Of a stretch of DNA of 13,416 bases, positions 1-7,013 are shown one piece after another (the stretch's first letter is position 1; each line of letters begins with the position of its first letter). The position numbers were made by a program, and so were the translations under genes. Source of the DNA: Christensenellaceae bacterium (GTDB taxonomy: Bacteria; Bacillota; Clostridia; Christensenellales; SZUA-584); contig JAAXZP010000077.1 of assembly GCA_012719815.1 (NCBI GenBank), positions 1 through 13,416 of the forward strand, given 5' to 3'. A model generated the notes under the pieces. That model did not search any database. It was not told the DNA's origin and saw only the letters and a program-made list of their open reading frames with translations.

Positions 1-1656
1 ATACTGGAGTTTATCACCTGCAAAAGCGATCTGACGCAGCTCACCAACTTCAATATCAGCGTTGCCCTGACGGAGAAGTTCATGCAGGCGGTAGCGCTTG
101 ACCAGGAATATGAACTTGTTGATCCCCATTCCGGAAAAGTTGTGGGTCGTGAGCGCGCCCGTAAGGTGTACGATACCATCGTGGACATGGCGTGGCAAAA
201 CGGCGAGCCCGGCATTGTGTTCATCGACCGTATCAACCGCTACAATCCGGTACCCTCCGCCGGAGAGATCGAAAGCACCAACCCGTGCGGCGAGCAGCCG
301 CTGCTGCCGTACGAGAGCTGCAATCTGGGGTCCATTAACCTCAATGCTTTCGTCAAGGACGGCGCTTTGGACTATGCCGCTCTGGAGAAAACGGTAAAAA
401 CAGCGGTACATTTTCTGGACAACGTGATCGACGTCAATCGATACCCGCTCCCTATCATCGAGGAAATGACGCGCAGCATGCGCAAGATTGGCCTTGGCGT
501 AATGGGGTTTGCGGACATGCTCTACCGCCTCGGCATCCCGTACAACACGGAGCAGGCTGTGCAGCTTGCTCGGGACGTGATGTCTGCCATACAGCGCACT
601 GCGCGGCAGGCGTCGGAAGAACTGGCGCTGGTGCGCGGCAGTTTCCCGCTGTTTGATAAGAGCGTCTATAAGGAGCAGGGGTTTAAGGCCATGCGCAACG
701 CGACGGTGACGACCATCGCGCCTACCGGCACCATCTCCATCATCTGCGGCGTTTCGAGCGGCATCGAACCGGTATTTGCGATATCGTACGTGCGCAACGT
801 TCTGGACAACGACAAGCTGATCGAGGTGCATCCGTATTTTGAGCAGGTGGCCAAAGAGCGCGGCTTTTACAGCAAAGAGCTGATGGAAAGAATTGCGAAG
901 CAAGGCACGCTGCGCGGTATCGACGGCGTTCCGGAGGATGTGGCGCGCGTGTTCGTGACGGCGCACGATATTACGCCGGAAGCGCATATCCGCATGCAAG
1001 CCGCATTTCAGGAATTTACCGATAACGCGGTGTCCAAGACGGTCAACTTCCCCAGAACGGCCACCCGGGACGACGTACGTGCGGCGTATGACCTCGCCTA
1101 CAGACTGGGGCTTAAAGGAGTTACGATATACCGCGACGGCAGCCGAAAGGGCCAGGTGCTGTCGGTGGGCGGAACCGGACAGGCGTCCAAAGAGAGCGAC
1201 AAATTAAAGCCGCGCGAACGCCCCGAGGTCACAAAAGGCATCACGCAGAAAGTAAAGATTGGCTGCGGCAACCTGTACATTACGGTGAACTACGACAATG
1301 ACGGCATCTGTGAAGTGTTCACCAACCTGGGCCGCGCGGGCGGCTGCCCGTCGCAGTCAGAAGCCACCAGCCGGCTGATTTCCACGGCGCTGCGCTCCGG
1401 CATTGACGTGCAAAGCATTATCGAACAGCTGCGCGGTATCCGCTGCCATTCCACGCTGCGGCAGAACGGCCTTAAGGTGCTCTCCTGTCCCGACGCCATC
1501 GGCCGCGTGCTGGAGCGTGTGGTGCAGCTGCGCAATGGGGAGTTTGCCCGGTCCGAAAACAACGGCACCGTTAAATGCCCTGAATGCGCCGCACCGCTGG
1601 AGCATGAGAGCGGTTGCGTGATGTGCCGGTCGTGCGGTTATTCAAAATGCGGCTGA
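1..1656 (+). CDS. nrdJ: Adenosylcobalamin-dependent ribonucleotide reductase (class II), 3' part
   Basis: This is the C-terminal 551 residues of a class II ribonucleoside-diphosphate reductase, which makes deoxyribonucleotides in the cytoplasm using a B12-derived radical and needs no separate radical-generating subunit. The reading frame is open from base 1, so the start lies outside the window. The active-site motif NPCGEQ is at 280-297, giving the Asn-x-Cys-x-Glu catalytic trio, followed by SCNLGSINL. The PTGTIS substrate-phosphate loop is at 721-738. A TSCPD domain spans about 1255-1520 (GCGNLYITVNYD, GGCPSQSEATSRL, LRGIRC). The end is a Cys-rich tail with two CxxC pairs closing on CGYSKCG (about 1573-1653), as in this family; it probably serves in redox recycling of the active site. 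The 245 bases that follow hold no supported gene. A weak five-pair hairpin (1656-1669) followed by TTTT is the only possible terminator I see. Confidence 0.95.
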   Translation: MLEFITCKSDLTQLTNFNISVALTEKFMQAVALDQEYELVDPHSGKVVGRERARKVYDTIVDMAWQNGEPGIVFIDRINRYNPVPSAGEIESTNPCGEQPLLPYESCNLGSINLNAFVKDGALDYAALEKTVKTAVHFLDNVIDVNRYPLPIIEEMTRSMRKIGLGVMGFADMLYRLGIPYNTEQAVQLARDVMSAIQRTARQASEELALVRGSFPLFDKSVYKEQGFKAMRNATVTTIAPTGTISIICGVSSGIEPVFAISYVRNVLDNDKLIEVHPYFEQVAKERGFYSKELMERIAKQGTLRGIDGVPEDVARVFVTAHDITPEAHIRMQAAFQEFTDNAVSKTVNFPRTATRDDVRAAYDLAYRLGLKGVTIYRDGSRKGQVLSVGGTGQASKESDKLKPRERPEVTKGITQKVKIGCGNLYITVNYDNDGICEVFTNLGRAGGCPSQSEATSRLISTALRSGIDVQSIIEQLRGIRCHSTLRQNGLKVLSCPDAIGRVLERVVQLRNGEFARSENNGTVKCPECAAPLEHESGCVMCRSCGYSKCG

Positions 1657-1741
1657 TGTACCGATACATGTTTTACGAAGCGTTTCATCATATGCGCGAA
1701 CGGAAAGCGTGACGCGTGAGATGAATTCGTGAGATAAATTG

Positions 1742-1770
1742 TTGTATTTTTGCAATAAACGTCATATAAT
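1742..1770 (+). promoter_or_regulatory. Predicted sigma-A-type promoter of the anti-sigma-like gene
   Basis: A perfect -10 hexamer TATAAT lies at 1765-1770. A weak -35 match, TTGTAT, lies at 1742-1747, 17 bases upstream. The start of transcription would be near 1777, leaving a leader of about 125 bases before the ATG at 1902. I see no clear hairpin or riboswitch in that leader. The perfect -10 and ideal spacing support the call. The -35 matches the consensus at only three of six positions. Confidence 0.5.
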
Positions 1771-1901
1771 TTTCGCAATAGCGCAATATCGATGGAACAA
1801 ACGGATGCAGTATCGCGTCATATGTGGTGAGCGGTGGTGTATGAATTGAATAATAACAGCGCATCCCATCGCTCAATGAAGCATAAAGGGCGTGCGCTTA
1901 A

Positions 1902-2720
1902 ATGGATTGCCAGGCGGTAAGAGGGAAAATTGGTCTTTATATTGACGGCGTTTTGAGCCCCGCGGATTCCGAACCGTTTCTGGTTCACGTGGAAAGCTGT
2001 CAGGATTGCAGAAAAGAACTGGAAGTTATGATGCGCCTTCACAGGGCGCTTCGCTCTTTGGGCGATCTGGAACCGCCCTCTGGCTTGGCTGCCGCCGCCG
2101 CCCGTAAAGCGCGCAGGCGACGTGGTATGCCCTTCGCTTATATTTCCGTGGGCGTGGCCGCGGCATTGGCGTTCGCTCTTGTGCTGACAAATGTCGTTTT
2201 ACCGAGGCATAACAGGAGTGCCGAACAGGCCGCCCCGGAGAGCTACATGATGGCTGCGCCGGCCGAGGAATATCACAGCTTTTCTGACGTAGAAGGAGAG
2301 GTCCCGGCGGCCACGGAGGCGGCGCCCGCGCCCGCGACCAGGTCGGGGCCGTATATGGTGGCGACGCAGGATAATGTGTTGACCTCTGATGCGGCCGAAT
2401 ACCCTGCGGAAGCTGCGGAACCTGAAGCCGGTGAACCATTGCCGAAAGACCGGGCGTATATCATGACCGCGCCAGTGCCGTCCCATATCGTCACTGTTGC
2501 GGCGGATGACCAACGGCAGACTGGGATTCGGGCCGCGCTGGAATTCATCATAGCGGAGCACGATATTGAGCCCTTCTTCTTCAGCGACGACACGATGGAC
2601 GCAATTTCTTTCGTGATTCCCGAGACAGCGCTGGGGGATATTGCTGAACTGTCGGCGGATTTCATGCCGGGGGAAGAGATTGCCGCAGGCGAGGTCATCG
2701 AGTTCAGGTTTATGAAGTAG
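1902..2720 (+). CDS. Single-pass membrane protein with N-terminal zinc-finger (anti-sigma-like) domain
   Basis: This 272-residue protein resembles transmembrane anti-sigma factors. The N-terminal cytoplasmic part carries a zf-HC2-type zinc-binding pattern: Cys3, then His29-x3-Cys33-x2-Cys36 (HVESCQDC). An Arg/Lys-rich stretch (68-74) precedes one membrane helix at about 78-100, so the C-terminal 170 residues should be outside the cell. That outer part begins as an Ala/Pro/Glu-rich linker with three loose copies of a Tyr-Met-x-Ala/Thr-Ala-Pro-like motif (115-120, 151-155, 186-191). It ends in a more globular-looking region (about 195-272). The start is fixed because an in-frame TAA sits directly before the ATG; AAAGGG at 1885-1890 is a weak ribosome site. 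Proteins of this class usually bind an ECF sigma factor encoded next door, but no sigma gene is present on either side here. The zinc-finger class is well supported; the sigma partner and the outer domain's role are unknown. Confidence 0.75.
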   Translation: MDCQAVRGKIGLYIDGVLSPADSEPFLVHVESCQDCRKELEVMMRLHRALRSLGDLEPPSGLAAAAARKARRRRGMPFAYISVGVAAALAFALVLTNVVLPRHNRSAEQAAPESYMMAAPAEEYHSFSDVEGEVPAATEAAPAPATRSGPYMVATQDNVLTSDAAEYPAEAAEPEAGEPLPKDRAYIMTAPVPSHIVTVAADDQRQTGIRAALEFIIAEHDIEPFFFSDDTMDAISFVIPETALGDIAELSADFMPGEEIAAGEVIEFRFMK

Positions 2721-2731
2721 CGAAGCAAAAC

Positions 2732-2761
2732 GGGCTGCTCTAGTCGGGCAGCCTATTTTTT
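2732..2761 (+). terminator. Rho-independent terminator after the anti-sigma-like gene
   Basis: The arms GGCTGCTC (2733-2740) and GGGCAGCC (2746-2753) form an 8-bp stem with one G-T wobble and a five-base loop. A T-rich tract, TATTTTTT, follows (2754-2761). It begins 12 bases after the stop codon and separates this gene from the lgt promoter immediately downstream. Confidence 0.88.
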
Positions 2762-2770
2762 GTGCGCGGC

Positions 2771-2799
2771 TTGACCCAGATAGAGGAAGAACATATAAT
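2771..2799 (+). promoter_or_regulatory. Strong sigma-A-type promoter for lgt-pncB
   Basis: TTGACC (2771-2776, five of six consensus positions) and a perfect TATAAT (2794-2799) are separated by exactly 17 bases. Transcription should begin near 2806, giving a short leader of about 22 bases that carries the GGGAGG ribosome site of lgt (2817-2822). It starts only 10 bases after the preceding terminator, so lgt and pncB form an independent unit. This is the best housekeeping promoter in the window. Confidence 0.85.
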
Positions 2800-2827
2800 A
2801 TAACCAATTGATTCTCGGGAGGTAAAT

Positions 2828-3937
2828 ATGGATGGCAACGTCACGGCTGCTCTGAGCGAAATGAACACGCGGGTGGCCTTTTATATCGGCGACAAGCCCA
2901 TATATTGGTATGGTATCATCATTGCCGCTGCTCTCGTCATCGGCGTAGCGCTGGGAATCAGGGAGGCCAAAAGAAAAGGTTTCCGTTCCGAGATGGTGAT
3001 GGATTACATGCTTTTGGCCATTCCCATCGGTATCATATGTGCGCGTTTGTATTACGTCATATTCGAATGGGAGAATTATGCCGACAACCTGCTCAGGATA
3101 TTCGCGGTATGGGAAGGCGGGCTTGCGATATACGGCGCGGTCATCGGCGGCGTGATTGCGGCGCTTGTATTTAAGCAGTGGCGGCGCGTTGCCATTGGAG
3201 ATATGATGGATATTGCCGCGCCCAGCCTGATCCTTGCTCAGGCGATCGGTCGCTGGGGCAACTATGTGAACCAGGAAGCGCACGGCGGGCTCATACTGAA
3301 TCCGGCCTTGCAGTGGTTTCCGATGGGCGTGCAGATAGACGGCGCATGGTATCAGGCGACATTTTTCTATGAATCGTTCTGGAACGCGCTGGTATTTATC
3401 GCGCTGATGGCCGTCCGCAAAAGGATCAAGGTTCGGGGCGGTGTGTTCGCGCTGTACGTGGCGCTGTACGGCTTCGGGCGTTTCTGGATAGAGTCGCTTC
3501 GCACCGACAGCCTGATGCTCGGCGATATTCGCGTATCGCAGGCATTGAGCGTGGTTCTGTTTGTAGGCGGCATTGCGTATCTCATCTTCATGAGAGTCAA
3601 AAACGTGACCTTTGAGCCATATGATGGATACTACAGCCTTGCCTGGACGCAGGAGCAGATAAATGAATACAAGGCGAACAGCGCCATCATCAATGCCCGG
3701 CTGAAGGCCCAGGAAGCCATGGCTCGGGCGGAGCGACTGAAGGAGAAATACGGCGAAGGAGTGCCGGTGGTCGAAAAAGCGCTGGACAAGGCTGAAGACT
3801 TAAAGACAAAACTGGAGCGGCTGCTGGAGGAGCGCGGCCTCTTGGAGGATGAAGATAATCCGGAGCAGGTTGCCGGGGAAAACAAAAACGACGAAAAGGA
3901 TGATGACAGCTACGAAAAGGATGATGAAAAGAAATAA
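2828..3937 (+). CDS. lgt: Prolipoprotein diacylglyceryl transferase with extended C-terminal tail
   Basis: Lgt moves a diacylglyceryl group from phosphatidylglycerol to the lipobox cysteine of pre-lipoproteins, the first step of lipoprotein maturation in the cytoplasmic membrane. The family signature GRWGNYVNQEAHG is at residues 141-153, with the key Arg142, Asn145 and Glu150. A second conserved segment, FWIESLRTDSL, is at 219-229. Several hydrophobic spans between about 28 and 256 form the membrane core. In the GGLAIYGAVIGG segment, Tyr102 appears to stand where E. coli Lgt has His103 (my alignment by eye). Family members are usually about 260-290 residues; this one has 369. The extra residues from about 272 are predicted coiled coil (about 275-340), then a tail made almost only of Asp, Glu, Lys and Asn. 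The start has GGGAGG five bases upstream. pncB follows after 10 bases, probably on the same transcript. Confidence 0.95.
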   Translation: MDGNVTAALSEMNTRVAFYIGDKPIYWYGIIIAAALVIGVALGIREAKRKGFRSEMVMDYMLLAIPIGIICARLYYVIFEWENYADNLLRIFAVWEGGLAIYGAVIGGVIAALVFKQWRRVAIGDMMDIAAPSLILAQAIGRWGNYVNQEAHGGLILNPALQWFPMGVQIDGAWYQATFFYESFWNALVFIALMAVRKRIKVRGGVFALYVALYGFGRFWIESLRTDSLMLGDIRVSQALSVVLFVGGIAYLIFMRVKNVTFEPYDGYYSLAWTQEQINEYKANSAIINARLKAQEAMARAERLKEKYGEGVPVVEKALDKAEDLKTKLERLLEERGLLEDEDNPEQVAGENKNDEKDDDSYEKDDEKK

Positions 3938-3947
3938 GGCGATTACC

Positions 3948-5381
3948 ATGAGAAATTTAACAATGCTCACTGATCTTTATCAGTTGACGATGATGTACGG
4001 CTATTACCGCTGCGGCATGGCCGACAGGATTTGCGTTTTCGATTTGTTTTTCCGAAAATCGCCGGGCGGCAGCGGCTATGCCATCGCAGCGGGACTGGAG
4101 CAGGCGATTGATTTTATCAATGATCTGCATTTCGCGGACGAAGATTTGGCCTATTTGCGGTCGCTTGACCTCTTCGACGAAGATTTCCTGAAATTATTGA
4201 AGAATTTTACGTTCACGGGCGAAGTTTATGCTGTACCCGAGGGCACGGTGGTATTCCCTTACGAGCCCATCATCCGTGTGAAGGCGCCCATCATGGAAGC
4301 GCAGCTTTTGGAGACGGCGCTTCTGAACATCATCAATCACCAGACGCTGATCGCGACAAAATCGTCGCGCGTGGTGTACGCGGCGGAAGGGGACAGCGTG
4401 CTGGAGTTTGGCCTCAGGCGTGCGCAGGGGCCCGACGCGGGCATCTACGGCGCTAGGGCGGCCATCATCGGCGGCTGCAGTTTCACGTCCAACGTGCTGA
4501 CCAGCGAGCTATACAATATTCCCGCCAAGGGTACGCACGCTCACAGCTGGGTGATGAGCTTCCCGTCGGAGCTGGACGCGTTCCGCGCCTACGCGGAGAT
4601 TTTCCCGAACAGCTGCCTTTTGCTGGTGGATACCTACGATACGCTGAGGAGCGGCGTGCCCAACGCGATCAAGGTGTTTGAGGAACTGCGCAGCAAGGGC
4701 TATAAACCTCTTGGCATAAGGCTGGAATCCGGAGACCTTGCATATCTCAGCAAAAAGGCCCGCGCCATGCTGGATGAGGCGGGTTTCCATGACGCCAAGA
4801 TATACGCGTCGGGCGATATCGACGAGTGGCTGATTCGCGACATGAAGCTACAGGGCGCGCGCATCGACGTATGGGGCGTGGGCACCAAGCTGATCACCAG
4901 CGACGGATGCCCTGCGCTGGGCGGCGTATATAAGCTGGCTGCCGAGGTGTGCAACGGTAAAATAATCCCGAAGATCAAGATCAGCGACAATGTGGATAAG
5001 ATTACCAATCCGGGTTATAAGAAGCTGACGCGCATTTACAGCAACCAGACCGGCAAAGCGATTGCCGACCTTATACAACTGGATTGGGAGAAGATTGACG
5101 AGACCCAGCCGCTGACGATATTCCATCCGGTGGATACCTGGAAAAGGATGCGGCTGACCGATTACCACACCAAAGAACTGCTGGTTCCCATATTTATCGA
5201 CGGGGAGCAGGTTTACCAGTCGCCGCCGCTGATGGAGATTCAGGAATATGCGCGCGCAGATCTCAATACTTTCTGGGATGAAGTGCGGCGCCTTATCAAC
5301 CCGCATGAATATAAAGTGGACCTGTCGCAGGAACTGTACGATTTGAAGCGGTCTATGCTGGAGCAGTGGAGCTCATCATAG
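3948..5381 (+). CDS. pncB: Nicotinate phosphoribosyltransferase
   Basis: This 477-residue cytoplasmic enzyme makes nicotinate mononucleotide from nicotinate and PRPP, with ATP hydrolysis, in the Preiss-Handler route of NAD salvage. Recognised motifs in order: LTDLYQLTM at 7-15; EFGLRRAQG at 153-161; GGCSFTSNV at 175-183; GTHAHSWV at 195-202, whose His199 is the likely phosphorylated histidine; LLLVDTYDT at 224-232; RLESGDLAYLS at 258-268; ASGDIDE at 287-293; GVGTKLITS at 310-318. The frame is open upstream into lgt, but homology begins at MRNLTMLTDLYQL, and AAGG at 3936-3939 sits eight bases before this ATG, so I place the start at 3948. Length is normal for the Gram-positive type. It is very probably co-transcribed with lgt. 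I see no clear terminator in the 96 bases after it. Confidence 0.94.
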   Translation: MRNLTMLTDLYQLTMMYGYYRCGMADRICVFDLFFRKSPGGSGYAIAAGLEQAIDFINDLHFADEDLAYLRSLDLFDEDFLKLLKNFTFTGEVYAVPEGTVVFPYEPIIRVKAPIMEAQLLETALLNIINHQTLIATKSSRVVYAAEGDSVLEFGLRRAQGPDAGIYGARAAIIGGCSFTSNVLTSELYNIPAKGTHAHSWVMSFPSELDAFRAYAEIFPNSCLLLVDTYDTLRSGVPNAIKVFEELRSKGYKPLGIRLESGDLAYLSKKARAMLDEAGFHDAKIYASGDIDEWLIRDMKLQGARIDVWGVGTKLITSDGCPALGGVYKLAAEVCNGKIIPKIKISDNVDKITNPGYKKLTRIYSNQTGKAIADLIQLDWEKIDETQPLTIFHPVDTWKRMRLTDYHTKELLVPIFIDGEQVYQSPPLMEIQEYARADLNTFWDEVRRLINPHEYKVDLSQELYDLKRSMLEQWSSS

Positions 5382-5477
5382 CTTCCGGTATCATATATAG
5401 ACAAGAGTATGAGCGCCGTCCGACATTTTTTTCTGCCGTCCGGTGATATCCTCGATCTATAAGGAGAGGGTGATTCT

Positions 5478-5963
5478 GTGGACGGCTTAAAGAAAACGTG
5501 GACGGGACATTACCGCGCATCCGATGTGGACAGGCTGCTAATGAAGCTGCGGTGTGATTACGAAAGCCGCATCAAGGAGCAGCAACTGCGTATATTCGAG
5601 CTGCGCAACGAAAACAAGGCGCTCAGGGAACAGGTCAGAAAATACCAGGCGGATGCTCAATATATTTCGCAGATTATCGCGCAGGCCGAGCAGACCGCCA
5701 AAATGATTATCGAGCAGGCCGAGATGAAAGCGATGAGGTGCCTGGCCGAATCGGAAGCGATAAGCCATTGGATGCAGATGACAGCGCACGACTGTCAGAA
5801 GCGGCTGCTCAGGCTGAAGAAAGCGAGCGAATCGGTATACCTCGCGGTCTGCCGGGCCGTACCGGAGGAATCGTCCGATGAATCCGCCCGCGCTGTGGCG
5901 CAGGCCGTGCTGAACTTGTACGACTCCATGCCCTGGCAGGAAAAAAACAATATCCCACGCTGA
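5478..5963 (+). CDS. DivIVA-like coiled-coil protein
   Basis: The GTG start has an ideal ribosome site, AAGGAGAGG (5461-5469), eight bases upstream. The 161-residue product has no signal peptide or membrane segment. Residues 9-26 (WTGHYRASDVDRLLMKLR) resemble the N-terminal membrane-binding segment of DivIVA/GpsB proteins. A long charged coiled coil follows (about 27-60). Then comes the stretch IIAQAEQTAKMIIEQAEMKA (67-86), typical of the DivIVA family coiled-coil core. The C-terminal 70 residues are less ordered and not recognised. Family members sit at curved membrane or septa and organise division, wall growth or sporulation; this protein's job is not shown here. It stands alone: 96 bases separate it from pncB and a large inverted repeat follows it. 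The leader holds GCCGTCCG twice, each complementary to GGACGGC at the start codon. Confidence 0.68.
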   Translation: MDGLKKTWTGHYRASDVDRLLMKLRCDYESRIKEQQLRIFELRNENKALREQVRKYQADAQYISQIIAQAEQTAKMIIEQAEMKAMRCLAESEAISHWMQMTAHDCQKRLLRLKKASESVYLAVCRAVPEESSDESARAVAQAVLNLYDSMPWQEKNNIPR

Positions 5964-5967
5964 CGAA

Positions 5968-6000
5968 ATATGGACGCCGCAGTGTTTTCGGCGTCCATAT
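5968..6000. repeat. Perfect 12-bp inverted repeat between the DivIVA-like gene and the LuxR-type gene
   Basis: ATATGGACGCCG (5968-5979) and its exact reverse complement CGGCGTCCATAT (5989-6000) flank a nine-base spacer. It begins four bases after the stop codon. RNA from either strand would fold strongly, but no T-tract follows on either side, so a standard intrinsic terminator is not shown. It may end or stabilise the upstream message, or be a protein-binding palindrome before the regulator gene. A weak -10-like TATATA lies at 6008-6013. Confidence 0.7.
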
Positions 6001-6031
6001 AGCATCATATATACCGTACTAAACCAGGAAT

Positions 6032-6047
6032 GGAGGCCGATTCTTTG
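6032..6047 (+). promoter_or_regulatory. Ribosome-binding site that selects a TTG start for the LuxR-type regulator
   Basis: GGAGG at 6032-6036 lies eight bases before an in-frame TTG (6045-6047), which is ideal spacing. The in-frame ATG at 6030 has only AGGA directly abutting it, too close to act as a Shine-Dalgarno. I therefore favour the TTG start. The choice changes only five N-terminal residues. Confidence 0.65.
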
Positions 6048-7013
6048 GTCATCTTACTCGACGCAATTCAATTCGTCGAAACGGCGTTGGTATTTTCCTC
6101 GTTTCTGTTCTGCACAATCATGTTTGTGAGAACCAAGAACAGGCTGACGCTGCGGACGCTGATGGTACTGGCGCCCGTTGGAGTGCTGCTGTTCATATCG
6201 TTTATGTACAACCTCCACAACAGCGACCTTAACACCGGCGGGGTCGATCTCGACTGGCTGTCTCCGCTGTTTGCGCTGCTGGTGATCGCGCTGGTGATGC
6301 TGTCCATATTTACGACCTGCCACTATATCATCAAGCTGTTTCCGATGTCTGCGGGGCGCAAAAAGGTTGCGCTCATCATTGCGGCGATGCTGGTGAGCGC
6401 GCTTTTGATCATTACGGCTGTGCTGGTGATGTACATCTCCAAATCAGATCTTACGAGCGCCATGACCAACGCGCTGTGGGCGTTCTACCCGTTGTGTTCT
6501 CTCGCGCTGTTTGTGGAAGCCGTCGCGCTGTGTTTCATGTACCGTAACATTACCGAGTCGCACGACCAGCGTTTGGCGCGTTACTTTCTGATCTCGTTTC
6601 TGCCGCAGATCGTCTATTCATTCATCGACTTTTTCCTGCTTAAAAGGGTGCTGTTTCAGATTACCCACCTCTCGTACGCGCTGTTTTCGGTGTTTGTGTT
6701 CGTCGATCTGTGCACCTATTTTTTCCGACATTACAGCCGCGATTTGGACATCAGTCATGCGAGGGAGACGCTGCAGGATAAATATGCCCTGTCTGAGCGC
6801 GAATTCGAAGTGATTGAACTGCTCGTACAAGGCCTGACCAACCAAAATATTAGCGACCGGCTCCATATCTCCGTGAATACCGTCAAGTCCCATGTGAAAA
6901 GGATATATAAAAAGCTGGGCGTCACCAACCGGCTACAACTCGTTAATCTGCTGGGTGGGAACGGCAGCTACCCAGAAACTGCTAATGATGAGTCGGTTCA
7001 CCCGAAAGGGTGA
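6045..7013 (+). CDS. Membrane-embedded LuxR-family transcriptional regulator (about seven TM segments plus HTH)
   Basis: From the TTG start the protein has 322 residues. The N-terminal 230 contain about seven hydrophobic spans (roughly 3-28, 37-56, 73-98, 106-131, 141-166, 180-199, 206-228), with no extra domain between them. A short linker leads to a LuxR/GerE-type helix-turn-helix at about 247-303: LSEREFEVIELLVQGLTNQN, then recognition helix SVNTVKSHVKRIYKKL at 276-291. There is no response-regulator receiver or kinase domain, so the membrane part is probably the sensor of a one-component system that binds DNA while anchored. The last codons and stop lie inside the first of two tandem palindromes, with the transporter operon 105 bases further on. 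I infer it controls that operon and perhaps itself. The HTH is certain; the ligand is unknown. Confidence 0.88.
   Translation: MVILLDAIQFVETALVFSSFLFCTIMFVRTKNRLTLRTLMVLAPVGVLLFISFMYNLHNSDLNTGGVDLDWLSPLFALLVIALVMLSIFTTCHYIIKLFPMSAGRKKVALIIAAMLVSALLIITAVLVMYISKSDLTSAMTNALWAFYPLCSLALFVEAVALCFMYRNITESHDQRLARYFLISFLPQIVYSFIDFFLLKRVLFQITHLSYALFSVFVFVDLCTYFFRHYSRDLDISHARETLQDKYALSEREFEVIELLVQGLTNQNISDRLHISVNTVKSHVKRIYKKLGVTNRLQLVNLLGGNGSYPETANDESVHPKG

Noticed and set aside
1656..1712. An 18-codon frame overlapping the nrdJ stop as TGATG (MYRYMFYEAFHHMRERKA)
   Set aside because: The overlap is suggestive, but there is no Shine-Dalgarno sequence in the nrdJ end and no membrane or other feature. Coupling alone is too little support.
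1688..2042. Minus-strand short frames across the gap between nrdJ and the anti-sigma-like gene
   Set aside because: No ribosome site or recognisable protein is seen, they run against a good plus-strand promoter, and one overlaps the start of a supported gene.
3849..3947. Upstream extension of pncB by 33 codons into lgt
   Set aside because: The extra residues are Lys/Arg/Met-rich from out-of-frame reading of the lgt tail. Family similarity begins at MRNLTMLTDLYQL, and AAGG is well placed for the ATG at 3948.
5382..5477. Terminator after pncB at the TTTTTTT run (5426-5432)
   Set aside because: The GCCGTCCG copies around the T-run are direct repeats, not inverted, so no stem forms before the T-run.
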